Positions 62,016 through 64,000 of a stretch of DNA of 64,000 nucleotides are shown piece after piece; positions within the stretch are counted from its first letter, which is position 1; the number at the start of each line of letters is the position of its first letter. Source of the DNA: Streptomyces sp. TG1A-8 (GTDB lineage: Bacteria; Actinomycetota; Actinomycetes; Streptomycetales; Streptomycetaceae); NCBI RefSeq assembly GCF_030499535.1, contig NZ_JASTLB010000001.1:3224001-3288000 (forward strand). The letters run 5' to 3'. The notes under the pieces are model-generated. The model saw only the letters and a program-made list of their open reading frames with translations, was not told where the DNA came from and searched no databases. Both the position numbers and the translations under genes were made by a program.

Positions 62016-63364
62016 GTCCGGACCCGGCCGAGGCGCAGGACGCCGTACGCCCGCACCTGTCGTCCGCTCCCGTGCTCGACGTCGACCCGCTGCTGGACGA
62101 CCCCTCGACCCGGATCGTGGTGTGCTGCGGCTCGGGCGGTGTCGGCAAGACGACGACCGCGGCGGCCCTCGGGCTGCGGGCGGCCGAGCGGGGCCGCAAG
62201 GTGGTCGTGCTCACCATCGATCCGGCGCGCAGGCTGGCCCAGTCGATGGGCATCGACTCCCTGGACAACGTGCCGCGCCGGGTGAAGGGCACCGAGGGCG
62301 ACGGCGAACTGCACGCCATGATGCTCGACATGAAGCGCACCTTCGACGAGGTCGTCGAGGCGCACGCGGATCCCGCCCGGGCCGCCGCGATCCTGTCCAA
62401 CCCCTTCTACCAGTCACTCTCGGCGGGCTTCGCGGGCACGCAGGAGTACATGGCGATGGAGAAGCTGGGGCAGTTGCGGGCGCGGGACGAGTGGGACCTG
62501 ATCGTGGTCGACACGCCGCCGTCCCGGTCGGCGCTGGACTTCCTGGACGCGCCCAAGCGGCTCGGCTCGTTCCTGGACGGCCGGCTGATCCGGCTGCTGA
62601 CCGCCCCCGCCAAGCTGGGCGGCCGAGCGGGGATGGCGTTCCTGAACGTCGGCATGTCAATGATGACCGGCACGCTCGGCAAGCTGCTGGGCGGACAGCT
62701 GCTGAAGGACGTCCAGACGTTCGTGGCCGCGATGGACACCACCTTCGGCGGTTTCCGTACGCGCGCGGACGCCACGTACAAGTTGCTCCAGGCGCCCGGC
62801 ACGGCGTTCCTGGTGGTGGCGGCGCCGGAGCGGGACGCGCTGCGCGAGGCCGCGTACTTCGTGCAACGGCTGGCCGCGGAGCGCATGCCGCTGGTGGGTC
62901 TGGTGCTCAACCGGGTGCACGGCAGCGGCGCCGGCGGACTGTCGGCCGAGCGGGCGCTCGCCGCCGCGGAAAATCTTGAGGAGTCCCGCATTGTGGATCA
63001 GGGGGACGGGAAAGTAGGACTTCGTAACTCTCCTGAACGGTACGGAAGTTCAGAATCCCCCATCCCCGGAACACCGGATCCCGAGGACGGCTCCCCCGCC
63101 GTGGGCGATCCCCCCGCCGCGGACGGCTCCCCGGCCACGGGGACGGAGCGTTCCGTCGACCTGCTCACCGCGGGTCTGCTGAGGCTGCACGCCGAGCGCA
63201 TGCGGCTGCTCGCGCGCGAGCAGCGCACGCGTGACCGCTTCACCGCCCGCCACCCCGAGGTGGCGGTCGTCGAGGTGCCCGCACTGCCCGGTGACGTGCA
63301 CGACCTCGCGGGTCTGCGCGACATCGGCGACCGGCTCGCGGCGGGACCCGCGAAACGGCCGTGA
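62012..63364 (+). CDS. ArsA-type ATPase, second of pair
   Basis: 450-residue partner ATPase. The P-loop IVVCCGSGGVGKTTTAAALG keeps the main Lys but has Ser where the signature Lys of the deviant Walker A stands. VVDTPPSRSALDFLDAP is switch II. A Pro/Gly/Asp-rich insert of about 60 residues (near 325-390) interrupts the fold; it is encoded by a stretch (62969-63060) of lower GC than the rest. ATG 62012 overlaps the first gene's stop by 4 bases. Confidence 0.92.
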   Translation: MSPDPAEAQDAVRPHLSSAPVLDVDPLLDDPSTRIVVCCGSGGVGKTTTAAALGLRAAERGRKVVVLTIDPARRLAQSMGIDSLDNVPRRVKGTEGDGELHAMMLDMKRTFDEVVEAHADPARAAAILSNPFYQSLSAGFAGTQEYMAMEKLGQLRARDEWDLIVVDTPPSRSALDFLDAPKRLGSFLDGRLIRLLTAPAKLGGRAGMAFLNVGMSMMTGTLGKLLGGQLLKDVQTFVAAMDTTFGGFRTRADATYKLLQAPGTAFLVVAAPERDALREAAYFVQRLAAERMPLVGLVLNRVHGSGAGGLSAERALAAAENLEESRIVDQGDGKVGLRNSPERYGSSESPIPGTPDPEDGSPAVGDPPAADGSPATGTERSVDLLTAGLLRLHAERMRLLAREQRTRDRFTARHPEVAVVEVPALPGDVHDLAGLRDIGDRLAAGPAKRP

Positions 63365-63545
63365 GCGGTTCGCCCGCGGGCGTGCGCAGTCATCGGCGGG
63401 CGTGAGCGATCCACCGACGGGCCCGGATGGCGCCGAGGCGCACACGGCTCCCCGCGGGCGCACGCGGTTCTTTCGGGCACGGCCCCCACCGGCCGCGCTG
63501 CCCGCGTCACCTGCCCGGCGGACGGTGCCGCAGAGGGCGGTGCCC
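63365..63545. other. Gap between convergent ArsA-like and wblA genes
   Basis: 181 GC-rich bases. No gene seen; no clear hairpin with a T-run. Confidence 0.4.
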
Positions 63546-63884
63546 TCAGCCGACCGCCGCGTAGTTCTCGTACACCTCGTCGCTGTCGAGGGACACCATC
63601 CCGGTGCCGCGCTCGTACTCCGAGCGGGCCGTCTCCAGCAGTCTGCGCCAGGACGTCACGGTGGGCCGCCGGCGCAGCAGCGCGCGGCGCTCCCGCTCCG
63701 TCATGCCTCCCCACACGCCGAACTCGACGCGGTTGTCCAGTGCGTCGGCCAGGCACTCGGTGCGTACCGGGCATCCGGTGCACACCGCCTTGGCCCTGTT
63801 CTGCGCTGCTCCTTGAACGAACAGTTCATCCGGATCGGTAGTGCGGCAGGCAGCCTGCGCACTCCAGTCGGTTACCCAGCCCAT
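63546..63884 (-). CDS. wblA: WblA, WhiB-like developmental regulator
   Basis: 112-residue WhiB-family 4Fe-4S protein that in streptomycetes represses antibiotic pathways and drives sporulation. Four cysteines (AACRTTDP, VCTGCPVRTEC) hold the cluster. The GVWGG turn (EFGVWGGMTERERRALLRRR) and basic tail bind DNA or the sigma factor. ATG 63884 gives the known length and start MGWVTDWSAQAA. An in-frame ATG at 63941 would add 19 residues. The promoter region runs off the right end. Confidence 0.97.
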   Translation of the reverse strand: MGWVTDWSAQAACRTTDPDELFVQGAAQNRAKAVCTGCPVRTECLADALDNRVEFGVWGGMTERERRALLRRRPTVTSWRRLLETARSEYERGTGMVSLDSDEVYENYAAVG

Positions 63885-64000
63885 ACCGGCGCCGTCCTCT
63901 CCCGAATCCAGGCTCCCCCACGGCGGCAGCGGCATATTCACCGCCGCCAGTTGAGGACGTTACGGAAGGCGAGGGCAGCGCAACACCCCCTTCGGGCCCA
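63885..64000 (-). promoter_or_regulatory. Start of the wblA upstream region
   Basis: Leader and proximal upstream DNA of wblA, cut by the window. GGAGAGG lies about 12 bases before the ATG. The known long regulatory region of wblA would lie outside. Confidence 0.4.

Overview
The window is chromosomal DNA from a Streptomyces. The evidence is very high GC, strong GC bias at third codon positions, developmental genes found together in streptomycetes (bldG with its ATP-binding neighbour, crp, wblA, an ssd/Tad-like cluster), a tipA locus with its recognisable promoter, and a DUF397/XRE/ATP-binding trio. Gene order is largely that of the conserved chromosome core. No transposase, phage, rRNA operon or CRISPR array was seen. 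The only RNA gene is one tRNA-Thr(CGT).

Layout. 1-9.5 kb: 3' part of inorganic pyrophosphatase, a ThrE-type exporter, a DedA membrane protein, tipA with ptipA-like promoter, a frameshifted glutamate decarboxylase, an aldehyde dehydrogenase, and the XRE / ATP-binding / DUF397 trio. 9.6-16.4 kb: a cysteine-free L33 (rpmG) divergent from a Zur-like box and an orphan Shine-Dalgarno, two lipoproteins, a DUF2786 protein, a leaderless Clp-N protein, a family-A polymerase, a decayed SARP-type regulator and the tRNA. 16.5-31.8 kb: S33 peptidase, holB, a transporter-thymidylate kinase-coiled coil fusion, topA, a small membrane protein, a methyltransferase, a lipoprotein and the proton-pumping pyrophosphatase hppA. 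32-45.9 kb: orf3-bldG, a DUF1998 helicase with a TTA codon near its start, a compact Tad-like pilus cluster (tadA, B, C, pilin, two TadE-like proteins) led by ssd, a HAD-IB phosphatase, a degenerate Fic protein, a CooC-like ATPase and a deacetylase-like lipoprotein. 46-64 kb: a wrecked SulP-carbonic anhydrase gene, acs, nhaA, a holin-like protein, an alpha/beta hydrolase, a MarP-like protease, NUDIX, nth, crp, a twice-frameshifted nucleotidyltransferase, MBL/NUDIX/RidA/DUF4177, two translationally coupled ArsA-type ATPases, and wblA at the right edge.

The functional themes are pyrophosphate handling (ppa and hppA), DNA maintenance (holB, tmk, topA, polymerase, helicase, nth), developmental control (bldG, ssd, crp, wblA) and coupled operons with 4-bp ATGA/GTGA overlaps. 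The most notable observations are the TipA homologue lacking the second thiopeptide-reactive cysteine, the minimal Tad-like pilin set with an ssd ATPase lacking both signature lysines, the dead Fic fold beside it, the four-part Tmk fusion, and several genes broken by single-base losses that could be real decay or sequencing errors.
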